Below, one piece after another: positions 8,107 through 15,600 of a stretch of 27,049 nucleotides of DNA. The position numbers and the translations under genes are program-made. Source of the stretch: Acidaminococcus sp050873445. GTDB taxonomy: Bacteria > Bacillota > Negativicutes > Acidaminococcales > Acidaminococcaceae. The stretch's first letter is position 1. Each line of letters starts with the position of its first letter. A model generated the notes under the pieces. The model saw only the letters and a program-made list of their open reading frames with translations, had not been told where the DNA came from and ran no database searches. Where the stretch lies: contig NZ_JBNMIU010000029.1 in the NCBI RefSeq assembly GCF_050873445.1, positions 1-27,049 of the forward strand. The letters are read 5' to 3'.

Positions 8107-8139
8107 AAAAAAAAGAGTGTGAAAGATGATTGCACACTC
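8107..8139 (-). terminator. Terminator of the flavin-reductase-like gene
   Basis: GAGTGTG (8115-8121) pairs with CACACTC (8133-8139), an 11-nt loop. Eight T residues follow on the minus strand (A8107-8114). It lies 12 nt after the stop codon at 8151. Confidence 0.85.
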
Positions 8140-8150
8140 CCTTTCAAGGA

Positions 8151-8714
8151 TTACTCTTTCCCCGGTGCTTCCGGATGGGCGAAGGCCCTGCCCACGGTCT
8201 TTGCAGCCACCAGGTACGTATGGTTCATGGCATCGAACACCAGGGGCCGCAGCTTGGCCGGATCCACCCTGCCGTCAGTAAGCACGCTCTCATCGGCGCT
8301 CATATTCACGATTTCGCCCACCAGCCGTTCGTTTTTCTCATCATAGCTTTTCACTCTGCATTCCAGCACCACGGGCAGTTCCGCAATGATGGGAGCATTC
8401 ACCCGGCTGGATTTTTCCACATGGAAACCGGCCCTGGACACTTTATCCGGCACTTTGTTCCCGGAAACCATGCCCACATAATCGCAGGCAGCCAGCTGGT
8501 CTTCTGTAGCCATACTCACGGTAAAGGCCCCGTTCTTCTTTAAGTTGGCTACAGTCTTATGGGTGCGGGCCAGACAGAAAGAAATCTCCGTATCGTTGGA
8601 AATCCCGCCCCAGGCCGCATTCATGACATCCGGATTCCCATTTTCATCATAGGTTCCGATCATATACACCGGCTGCGGATACGTCACCGGTTTGGCACCA
8701 AAATCTTTACGCAT
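8151..8714 (-). CDS. Flavin reductase-like / flavoredoxin family FMN-binding protein
   Basis: A 187-aa single-domain protein of the flavin reductase-like (split-barrel FMN-binding) family. The N-terminal half has the family pattern YPQPVYMIGTYDENGNPDVMNAAW, then NDTEISFCL and HKTVANLKKNGAFTVS, which form the FMN pocket in flavoredoxins and related proteins. The natural partner and substrate cannot be read from sequence. The start is ATG 8714, preceded by AAGGAGG with a 9-nt spacer; the frame stays open further upstream but runs into the permease gene and has no ribosome site. TATAAT lies at 8744-8739 but with no -35 at the right distance. It may be transcribed from there or with the permease whose stop codon is 40 bp upstream. 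It ends in a clear terminator. Confidence 0.88.
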   Translation of the reverse strand: MRKDFGAKPVTYPQPVYMIGTYDENGNPDVMNAAWGGISNDTEISFCLARTHKTVANLKKNGAFTVSMATEDQLAACDYVGMVSGNKVPDKVSRAGFHVEKSSRVNAPIIAELPVVLECRVKSYDEKNERLVGEIVNMSADESVLTDGRVDPAKLRPLVFDAMNHTYLVAAKTVGRAFAHPEAPGKE

Positions 8715-8754
8715 GGATATCACCCTCCTTATCCTTTCATTATACGAAATGCTG

Positions 8755-9726
8755 TCAACCCCGTCGGCGCAGCAGCCACAGAAAATAAGGTGCCCCGAAG
8801 AGAGCCGTGACAATGCCCACCCGGATCTCACCTCCCGGCAGCAGGGCCCGTCCCAGGCTGTCACACAACACCAGGAACAGAGCGCCGCCCAAAGCACTCA
8901 GAGGCAACAGGCTCCGATGGTCAGGACCTGTTAAAAGCCGCAGCATATGGGGGATGATGAGCCCCACGAACCCGATATTCCCGCCGGCACATACAGCCAG
9001 GCCCATGAGCAGAGAAATCCAGCCCATCACCAGTTTCCGCCAGTGCGGGGCATCCAGCCCCAGAGAAAGAGCCTGTTCCTCTCCCAAGCTCAGCAGGTTC
9101 AGCGGCCGACCCCACAGACAGAGGACGATAAGCACCATCAACAGCAGAGGCAGCAGGATTGCTGCCTGCTGCCAGGTGCCCACCCCCAGATTTCCCAATG
9201 TCCAGAAAAAGTACTGACGCATGACAGCATCGGGAGCAAAGCTCAGAAGCCCTGCTGTCAAGGCCCCGCAGAACAGGCTGACAGCCACCCCGGCCAGGAG
9301 CAGTCTCACCCGTTCATTGCTGTCCTCGCCCCGGCCCAGCAGTCCCACCAAAAATGAAGCCAGCGCTGCCCCGGCAAAAGCACCCAAAGGCAGGAACAGG
9401 TAATTCACAGCCGGTAGTCCGGTGAGCAGCAGAAGCACCGCACCCAGGGAAGCTCCGCCGGAAACCCCCAGGATGCCCGGATCAGCCAGGGGATTGCCGA
9501 AAAGGCCCTGGAGGCCCGCCCCAGAAGCCGAAAGAGCCGCCCCCGTGCCAAGGCCCAGCAGCAGCCGGGGCAGGCGCAGGTTCCACAGGACATTCTGCTC
9601 CAGGGGCGTCAGATTGCCGCCAATGAGATGGGTCAGGGGTACAGGTACCTGTCCGGTGCCCAGAGCCAGCAGGCACACAGGAGACAGCGCCGCCAGCAGG
9701 ATGCCTGTGATTGTTCCCTTCTTCAT
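8755..9726 (-). CDS. FecCD-family ABC transporter permease (iron-chelate/cobalamin type)
   Basis: A 323-aa inner-membrane permease with about 9-10 hydrophobic segments and the family hallmarks: LRLPRLLLGLGTGAALSASGA near residue 50, GNPLADPGILGVSGGAS near 78-94, GLIIPHMLRLLTGPDHR near 250, and a C-terminal GGEIRVGIVTALFGAPYFLWLL. Such permeases work as dimers with a BtuD/FecE-like ATPase and a binding protein to import ferric siderophores, haem or B12. Neither partner gene is adjacent, so this copy is an orphan in the window and its substrate is unknown. The ribosome site is a purine-rich GAAGGAG about 11 nt before the ATG. Only about 30 nt separate the start from a strong terminator hairpin. 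Confidence 0.92.
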   Translation of the reverse strand: MKKGTITGILLAALSPVCLLALGTGQVPVPLTHLIGGNLTPLEQNVLWNLRLPRLLLGLGTGAALSASGAGLQGLFGNPLADPGILGVSGGASLGAVLLLLTGLPAVNYLFLPLGAFAGAALASFLVGLLGRGEDSNERVRLLLAGVAVSLFCGALTAGLLSFAPDAVMRQYFFWTLGNLGVGTWQQAAILLPLLLMVLIVLCLWGRPLNLLSLGEEQALSLGLDAPHWRKLVMGWISLLMGLAVCAGGNIGFVGLIIPHMLRLLTGPDHRSLLPLSALGGALFLVLCDSLGRALLPGGEIRVGIVTALFGAPYFLWLLRRRG

Positions 9727-9755
9727 ATCTGCTCTCTCTCCTTCTCCATGAATTG

Positions 9756-9788
9756 AAAAAGGCTGCCGCAGATGCGACAGCCTTTTTT
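9756..9788. terminator. Bidirectional-looking terminator between tRNA-Glu and the permease gene
   Basis: AAAAAGGCTG (9756-9765) pairs perfectly with CAGCCTTTTT (9778-9787), with extra pairing possible inside the loop. T-rich arms face both ways. In the minus direction it would end the tRNA-Glu transcript just upstream of the permease gene. Confidence 0.85.
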
Positions 9789-9849
9789 ATGTTATGCAGT
9801 AACTTCCTCACGAACACTTGGCCCGCACGGGATTCCCACGTATAAACCT

Positions 9850-9924
9850 TGGTAGCGCCAACGAGAATCGAACTCGTGATTTCGCCTTGAGAGGGCGACG
9901 TCTTAGCCGCTTGACCATGGCGCC
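9850..9924 (-). tRNA. tRNA-Glu (anticodon CUC)
   Basis: 75-nt cloverleaf on the minus strand: acceptor GGCGCCA/TGGCGCT (first pair G-U), D arm containing GGTCAAGCGGCTAAGAC typical of tRNA-Glu, anticodon stem TCGCC/GGCGA with loop CTCTCAA (anticodon CTC), T arm ACGAG-TTCGATT-CTCGT, discriminator A and encoded CCA. Confidence 0.93.
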
Positions 9925-9951
9925 ATGAACCTTGCAATAGGTTACTTAATT

Positions 9952-9980
9952 AGTATACGCTGACAGTGACCTGCTGTCAA
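9952..9980 (-). promoter_or_regulatory. Promoter of tRNA-Glu
   Basis: Consensus -35 TTGACA (9980-9975), 17-nt spacer, -10 TATACT (9957-9952) on the minus strand, about 27 nt upstream of the mature tRNA. Confidence 0.88.
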
Positions 9981-9985
9981 GTTTT

Positions 9986-10090
9986 TTACGTCCGCCGTTT
10001 CTTCTGCACCAGGACCGTCACAAGTATGACCAGTGCCACGTCCGGCAAAGTGCAGCCGATGACCAGATCCACACAACACCTATAGAACAA
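9986..10090 (-). CDS. Possible 34-aa hydrophobic peptide (unconfirmed)
   Basis: A TTG-initiated frame of 34 codons encodes a peptide with one predicted membrane segment (LPDVALVILVTVLV) and a basic tail, QKKRRT. That layout is seen in small holin-like or type I toxin peptides, but also arises by chance. There is no Shine-Dalgarno sequence before the TTG, and I see no antisense RNA promoter that I would trust. It lies just upstream of the tRNA-Glu promoter. Treat it as a candidate or gene remnant only. Confidence 0.2.
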   Translation of the reverse strand: MFYRCCVDLVIGCTLPDVALVILVTVLVQKKRRT

Positions 10091-10382
10091 TTGAAGGGGT
10101 GTTGTAAGGCTGTCTTTTGCTATCTTTTCGATAAACTATACCCCCTTTTGGTTATACAGAAAGACGTTAAGAATCTAGTTTCCTGTGTTTCTATGTGTGA
10201 TAGCAATGCAAAAAGACACCTAGAACACATGTCCTAAGTGTCTTAAAGTTTCCTATAATGAGTTGTAATGAAGCGCATGTTAAAGACTGCTCAAAGGCCG
10301 CCCCGGCGCTTCCCACAGGCACCCGTGGTACGCAAGGTTCCTTTTTTGTCTCCCCATAGCCATCTTCCCACAGATAAAAAAA
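9989..10382. other. Gene-poor spacer between tRNA-Glu and tRNA-Gln
   Basis: Apart from the doubtful small peptide (9986-10090) and the terminator at 10209-10244, I see no coding region with a ribosome site. The open frames crossing this stretch also run through tRNA-Gln and are not credible. The minus-strand bases right after tRNA-Gln are a run of seven T. Confidence 0.5.
10209..10244 (-). terminator. Terminator 140 nt downstream of tRNA-Gln
   Basis: AAGACAC (10213-10219) pairs with GTGTCTT (10238-10244), with further pairing after one mismatch (TAG/CTA). A T run follows on the minus strand. It is separated from the 3' end of tRNA-Gln by about 140 nt with no visible gene. Confidence 0.7.
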
Positions 10383-10456
10383 TGGCTCCGGGACTAGGGC
10401 TCGAACCCAGACTAGAAGATCCAGAATCTCCTGTGCTACCATTACACCATCCCGGA
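10383..10456 (-). tRNA. tRNA-Gln (anticodon CUG)
   Basis: 74-nt cloverleaf on the minus strand: acceptor TCCGGGA/TCCCGGA, D arm with TGGTGTAATGGTAGCAC, anticodon stem GGAGA/TCTTC with loop TTCTGGA (anticodon CTG), T arm CTGGG-TTCGAGC-CCTAG, discriminator G and encoded CCA. The T-A first pair and discriminator G are usual for tRNA-Gln. Confidence 0.92.
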
Positions 10457-10500
10457 GTAATCTCTCGATTGTTTCTTGCTTCTCTCGAGAGCACTTCTAT

Positions 10501-10529
10501 AGTATAACCGGGAAGTCGGTAAATTGCAA
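10501..10529 (-). promoter_or_regulatory. Promoter of tRNA-Gln
   Basis: Minus-strand -35 TTGCAA (10529-10524), 17-nt spacer, -10 TATACT (10506-10501). The predicted ~40-nt leader contains the palindrome CTCTCGAGAG just before the tRNA. Confidence 0.7.
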
Positions 10530-10540
10530 CCCCTTTTTCA

Positions 10541-10566
10541 AAAAAAGTTGGATTTTTTTAGTCCAA
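10541..10566 (-). terminator. Weak terminator candidate after the metallophosphoesterase gene
   Basis: TTGGA/TCCAA (10562-10566 with 10548-10552) around an A-rich loop, followed by C and seven T on the minus strand. The stem is only 5 bp and A/T-rich, and overlaps the last coding bases. Confidence 0.4.
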
Positions 10567-11304
10567 AATTTTCTGGGGCACAAAATCTACGTAATCTCCG
10601 GAAACTAGCCGATAAAAGACTCCGTTGTGTTCTCCTTTGTAGCTGTCATCAAAAGTATTCTCCCCATGGCAATGGGCGTAAACCACCTGCTGGGCTCCAT
10701 ACTGTTCCGCCATGCGGGTAAAGATACTATCTTCCTCCAGAATATTGGTAGGAGGATAATGCAGGAACAGGATGAATTTCTTATATCCGGCTGCCCTGGC
10801 CTTTTCAAAAGATTCCTCCAGCCGCTGCGCTTCCCGTTTCACCAGTTTCCGTGCATGCTTCTCGGCTTCCTCATCCCAGCTGAGTACTTCACCGGTAAAC
10901 CGGTTGATGAGAAACGGACCCTCAAATGTGAAGCCCTTGGTACCCACCAATGCATAGTCCCCGTAGGCAGCAAAGTTGTTCTGTAAAAAGAACAGCTTCC
11001 CGGCGTACCGCTGATTCAGCGTATCCGTTTTCTGGGCTTCCCAGAACATGTCATGGTTGCCCCGAAGCAAAACCTTCCGGCCGGGCAGGGCAGCAATGAA
11101 CTCCAGATCTTTCTGGCACTGCGGCAGCTTCCGGCCCCAGGAATGGTCTCCCAGAAGGACCAGGATGTCGTCGGGTTTCACCAGTCGGCAGCAGTTCTTC
11201 CAGATTTTATCTTCATGATGGACCCACACCGGACCCATGGCATCCATACTCTTGTCAGGCCGCTGAAAAGCCAGGTGCAGGTCTCCCAGTGCATATAGAG
11301 CCAT
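10558..11304 (-). CDS. Calcineurin-like metallophosphoesterase
   Basis: A 248-aa soluble phosphoesterase with the full dinuclear-metal motif set: GDLHLA (N-terminus), GDHSW near residue 52, GNHD near 82, HYPP near 182 and the C-terminal YAHCHG. The substrate cannot be told from sequence. The start is chosen at ATG 11304 because AAGGAGG lies nine bases upstream; the ATG two codons earlier is only three bases from it. It lies 51 bp downstream of jetD in the same direction with no terminator or clear promoter between, so it may be read from the jet operon. However, similar proteins are common single genes in Firmicutes, and no Wadjet role is known to me for this family. Confidence 0.9.
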   Translation of the reverse strand: MALYALGDLHLAFQRPDKSMDAMGPVWVHHEDKIWKNCCRLVKPDDILVLLGDHSWGRKLPQCQKDLEFIAALPGRKVLLRGNHDMFWEAQKTDTLNQRYAGKLFFLQNNFAAYGDYALVGTKGFTFEGPFLINRFTGEVLSWDEEAEKHARKLVKREAQRLEESFEKARAAGYKKFILFLHYPPTNILEEDSIFTRMAEQYGAQQVVYAHCHGENTFDDSYKGEHNGVFYRLVSGDYVDFVPQKILD

Positions 11305-11355
11305 CGCCATCCACCTCCTTGGTTATATTACAGCACAACTCTGTACAGCCGGGAA

Positions 11356-12654
11356 TCATTTTCCCATTTCTGACCATAATCCCGGAATGTTTTCCTGATA
11401 TCCGGCCCTTTTCCGCTCACGGAGCAGTTTTGCCACCGGCAGAAGTTCTGGATCGGTAATTCGCTCCAGCAATTTCAATCTCCGAGGCGAAACAGCCTTC
11501 CGGGGATTACTGGACTGATAATCTTCCACACTCATATGCCAAAATGAAAAAGGGCCCTCATAACTTTTTTTCAAGTTTTGGGCTATGAGCAGCCCTTCCG
11601 GATCCAGATCTCCTGCATACAGGATGTGTATCCCTGCCTGCCCCATCAGTTTCAGCAACTGGAGCAGTGCCAGTCTGGGCTGACCATTCCCGCATATCAC
11701 AGTTTTTCTTCCCCTGGCCAGCATGGCAAATACCGAAGGATTTTCCACCATATATGCCTGAAGTCCGAAGCACTGGACCTGCCGCCAGCCTGCCAGCACA
11801 AGGAGAGGGACCTGGACCGGTTCCCGAAGTTCCGTAAACCCGTCCATCCCTGGATGGGGCTTTCCGTTTCTATCCAAAGCCCGAAGGCCATACAAAGTGA
11901 CTGCATTGGAAATTTCATCTACCAGCAGACCTCCCCGAAAAAGCAGCTGCTGCCGGCGTAAAGACACTGGCGAAGAATGCTGTTCTTTTTCTCCCTGCTG
12001 CGCTGCATACCAGGAAAGGATCTTTTCCAGATCGTGTCCCCCTTCCTGATCCCTGTCAAATCCATGAGGATTTCCTGTAAGCCGTGCTGCGAACAATGCC
12101 AAAGAGCAGTGCCCTTCTTTACGGGACGGCAGATTTTCCAGAATCTGGACAAACTGCTCCACCCGATCCTGGAATCGATTCTGTTTTCCCTGATTCCAGC
12201 TCCGTTTCAAAGCAGGATAAAAATCTTTCCCAGCCGGCTGCTCTCCCAGTATATCCGCTACCCACTGCTGCACCAGTAAATCTTTTGAACTCTGCTGCAA
12301 TTTCTTCCAAAAATCCGTCCATGCCTGCTGCATTCTCTCCTGCTGTTCCCGACGGGAAATGGGCAATGTACCAAATCTTTGCTGCAGGATCTGTTCTGGA
12401 GCCACAGCAGCAAAACGGCTTTCTGCCAGCGCTCTGCTGAACTGTCTGGCAGATACCATGGCTTTTCTTTTCCCTTGATAATTTTTCTGCAGGAATCCTT
12501 CCAGAGCTTCCCGTTCCTCCGGATTCTGAAATGTTACCTGTACAGAGCCTCCAAAAGTCCCATAAGATTCCATTTTTTCATAAAACCCACGGAGCAGCCG
12601 ATAAAAAACCGGACTCTCAGAAAAATAGGCCAGACATGCTTCTAGGGTTTTCAT
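11356..12654 (-). CDS. jetD: Wadjet type III JetD (Toprim-type nuclease subunit, TIGR02679/DUF2399-like)
   Basis: A 432-aa protein, the likely DNA-cleaving subunit of the Wadjet complex. In studied Wadjet systems JetD cuts circular plasmid DNA after the SMC motor has extruded it. The C-terminal third looks like a Toprim/Spo11-type core: VENPSVF with a candidate metal-binding Glu at 304, the CGNGQP turn near 321-326, and the acidic motif GDLDPEG at 348-354. The N-terminal part is helical and variable (DUF3323-like). The residues that would bind metal appear present, so it is probably active. Its ATG overlaps the jetC stop codon as ATGA (12654-12651). Assignment rests on these motifs and operon context; the N-terminal domain is less certain. 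Confidence 0.88.
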   Translation of the reverse strand: MKTLEACLAYFSESPVFYRLLRGFYEKMESYGTFGGSVQVTFQNPEEREALEGFLQKNYQGKRKAMVSARQFSRALAESRFAAVAPEQILQQRFGTLPISRREQQERMQQAWTDFWKKLQQSSKDLLVQQWVADILGEQPAGKDFYPALKRSWNQGKQNRFQDRVEQFVQILENLPSRKEGHCSLALFAARLTGNPHGFDRDQEGGHDLEKILSWYAAQQGEKEQHSSPVSLRRQQLLFRGGLLVDEISNAVTLYGLRALDRNGKPHPGMDGFTELREPVQVPLLVLAGWRQVQCFGLQAYMVENPSVFAMLARGRKTVICGNGQPRLALLQLLKLMGQAGIHILYAGDLDPEGLLIAQNLKKSYEGPFSFWHMSVEDYQSSNPRKAVSPRRLKLLERITDPELLPVAKLLRERKRAGYQENIPGLWSEMGK

Positions 12655-15600
12655 ACGGTTTCATTCTCCCTGGCTGAATCCAGTACATGCCGCACTTTTC
12701 CATCCCAGCGATAGGCCATGACGCTGACAAATTTAGCATTATCGGGCCGGAGCAGCTGGTAAATGGCCAGCCCATCCACCGTATCACTGTCTCCCCAAAG
12801 TACCTGGGAATTGATGATAAAATTGAACTGGAATTCGCTCATCAATTTGAACATATCCCGGATGTTCCGCTGATCCACCCCGGCAAAAGCTTCGTCCAGT
12901 GCAATCAGCCGGGGTGCATCCTCCCGGGCTGCCTGATAACGGGCCACCACGGCCGAGAACAGAGGAACGTACATGGACATGGCTTTTTCCCCGCCGCTGA
13001 AGGTTCCAAACACACTGTTGATCAGTTCTCTCTGTTTTTCCCCGCTTTTTTGGGTAAACAATTGGAACTCGAACCATTTCCGATAATCCAATGCTTCCTT
13101 CATTACCTGGTAGAAGGTAATTTCACCTCCGCTGTCAGCGGCCTGTCGACGGGCCCTGGCTACTTTAGAACGGAAATGGGCATTCAGTTTCTGGGCTTCC
13201 TCCTCCCGCATGACCCGATAATCCTTTTTCAAAAGTTCCACCAGTTCAGCCGTATCCAATTCGTCTTCATTTTCTGCTGTACGGGCTCTCCAGCGCAGAT
13301 GCAGCCGCAGACCGCTGGAAGTATCCATTCGCCCCATGAGCTGGTTCATCTGATTGACCCAGTTCCTGGATTCGTAGATCCGGCTGCGGATTTTCCGTCC
13401 CACCGTATTAGAAAGGACATCTTCGAACAGTTCCCTGTCCTGATCTCGGATCAATCCTTCCAGATGCTGGATTTCTTCGCCCAGGTACTGTTCAAGTTTG
13501 GGAAAAGCTACTCGGTTTCCCTGATATTTGGCAGTGATATTCAGACGCTGGGCTTCAGGCCAGCCCTCCTGACGCTGCTTCTCCTGTTCCGTAAACAGGT
13601 GCTGGAATTGAAGGAAATAATCGCTGAGATATTCGTTATTTTCATAGAACACCTGATTCAGACTGCCAATCAGATTTCCGTTATTTTCTTTTGTTTTCCC
13701 CAGGAGCTGTTTCACCTGTTCCGGCGTCCATTCTTCTTTTTCCTGGAGTTCCGGAAGATATCCCAGAGCCAGTTCATCCTGCCATACCTGCAGGGCAAAG
13801 TACATTTTCCCCTGCAGGGCTGCCTGTGCCTGCAAAAATTCCTGCTGTTCCTGCTGCAGTTGTTCCACTGCATGCCCGGCAGCATCAATCCAGCGGACAC
13901 ATTCTTCCAGCCGTTCTTCATACGTTCCCAGCCAATGGAGACAGGCATCCAAAGTTTCCCGGATTTCTGCATAGTTGGTCAGTGCCAGCTGTGTCTCCAG
14001 GTTTTCCCGATTTTTCCGTACTTTTTCCTCTTCCAGTTGGAGCCGTGCCGCTTCCGTTTCCACCATCTGACGATCCTGACAGATATCCCGGAGCTGTGAC
14101 TGCAGATCCTGCAGACGTTCCGCACTCTTCATCACAGTTCCATGGAGTCCTTCCAGCCGGGTCAGCAGCTGCTGATACTGGATACAGGCCTCCCTGGCCT
14201 GGACAAAGGCAGCATAATCACAGGGCAGATATAACTTCCCGGCCAAAGTCCGGGCTTCTTCCTGTTTGTCCTGGATAGAATCATGGAGTCCACGGATTTC
14301 CTGCTCCCGTTCCTGTCGTTCTTCTGACAGCCGTTCCAGGATGTGTTCCTGTTCCTCCAGATTTTCCCAGGCTTTCCGGACTCCTTGCTCCCGGGGGAAA
14401 AGCTGACTTTCATCTTCCAGTCGCGTCTCCCGGTTCTGGATATCCAGAATGGCATTCTGCCGTTTTTCCAGTGCTGCCTGTACAATGGCCAGCTGCTCTT
14501 CCAGTTCCTGGAGTTTTCGCTGGCGCAGCGCTTCCCGAGCCTGGATTCCGATGAGTCCGGCCTGGTATTCTCCCGTACCGGTTCCTTCCACCAGTCCCAG
14601 CTGATAAGAGCCATCTTCTCGCAGTGCTGTACTTCCCGTACCATTCCAGGCGATGCTGGCCAGTAATTCACGGGTCTGTTCCTGGAACGGTGAATGCTCT
14701 TCCTGCTGCAGGACATCCAGCAGCGTACTTCCCTGGACTTTTTTCTGGCAGAACAGGTACCGATCTGCCAGTCCGGCCACCGGTTTCATAACCCGTTCTC
14801 TTTCCTCTGCCGGAAGTACCAGAGCATCCAGGATACCCATCCGAAACAGGGCTTCTTCAATGTGGTTGCAGACTGTTTCCGGTACCTGGGGCTGGAAATC
14901 CAGCAATTGATATAAAGGCTGACAGGAAATCCCCATCCTGGCCAGCCGACGCCGGTTTCGCAGGACACATTCCTCTCGTTCCGGTTCTGGTTCTTTCCGG
15001 TTTTCCCATTCCAGCTGTTCCTGTTCCAGTTTTTGTTTCTCCGCCAGTTGGTTTTCCTGTTCTGCCTGCAGTTTATTCCGCTGCACTTCCAGTACACTGA
15101 ACTGCTGGTTCTTTTTCCCCTGTACCTGCTGAGTCAGATATGAAAAGTCCATTTCTCTGCTGTAAGCATCCATGGCCCTGGCAAATCCTGCACACTCTTC
15201 TCGGGTCACCGGCAGTTCCCGGCAATTTTCCTTCCAGGAAAACAATTTTTCTTTCCATTCCGAAATTGTCTGCTCCAGATTTTCCTGGGCGTTTCGCACA
15301 GCCCGCTCCTGCTGGTCGCTTTTTTTCTGCAGCTGGTCCCGTTTCTGGAGCTGTCCATCCAGTTCCTTCTGCACTACACGGATTCGATCCAGCAGCACAG
15401 TCCCCTGTTTCAGGGTTTCTTCCGTTTTCCTCACCTGCAGCCGATGGGTAGAGGTATCCAGTGGACCCAGGCTCTGGAATTCCCCTTCGAAAAAAGCATG
15501 CTCTTCAAAGCCCATGGTCCGTGCCGGTGCTTCCATCTCCTGCAGCAGTATGCTTTGCTGTTGGAGCATCTTTTGCAGCTCCTGATCCTGTTGTTCTTTT

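Noticed and set aside
8739..8758. TTGACA and TATAAT upstream of the flavin-reductase-like gene as a promoter
   Set aside because: They are only 8 bp apart, too close to work together; the TATAAT may still be used with another -35.
10191..10507. Open frames of 67-83 codons around tRNA-Gln
   Set aside because: They run through the tRNA gene and have no ribosome site or recognisable sequence.
12687..14099. 470-codon plus-strand open frame
   Set aside because: Antisense to the jetC C-terminal half; Phe/Gln-rich low-quality sequence arising from reverse reading of coiled-coil codons.
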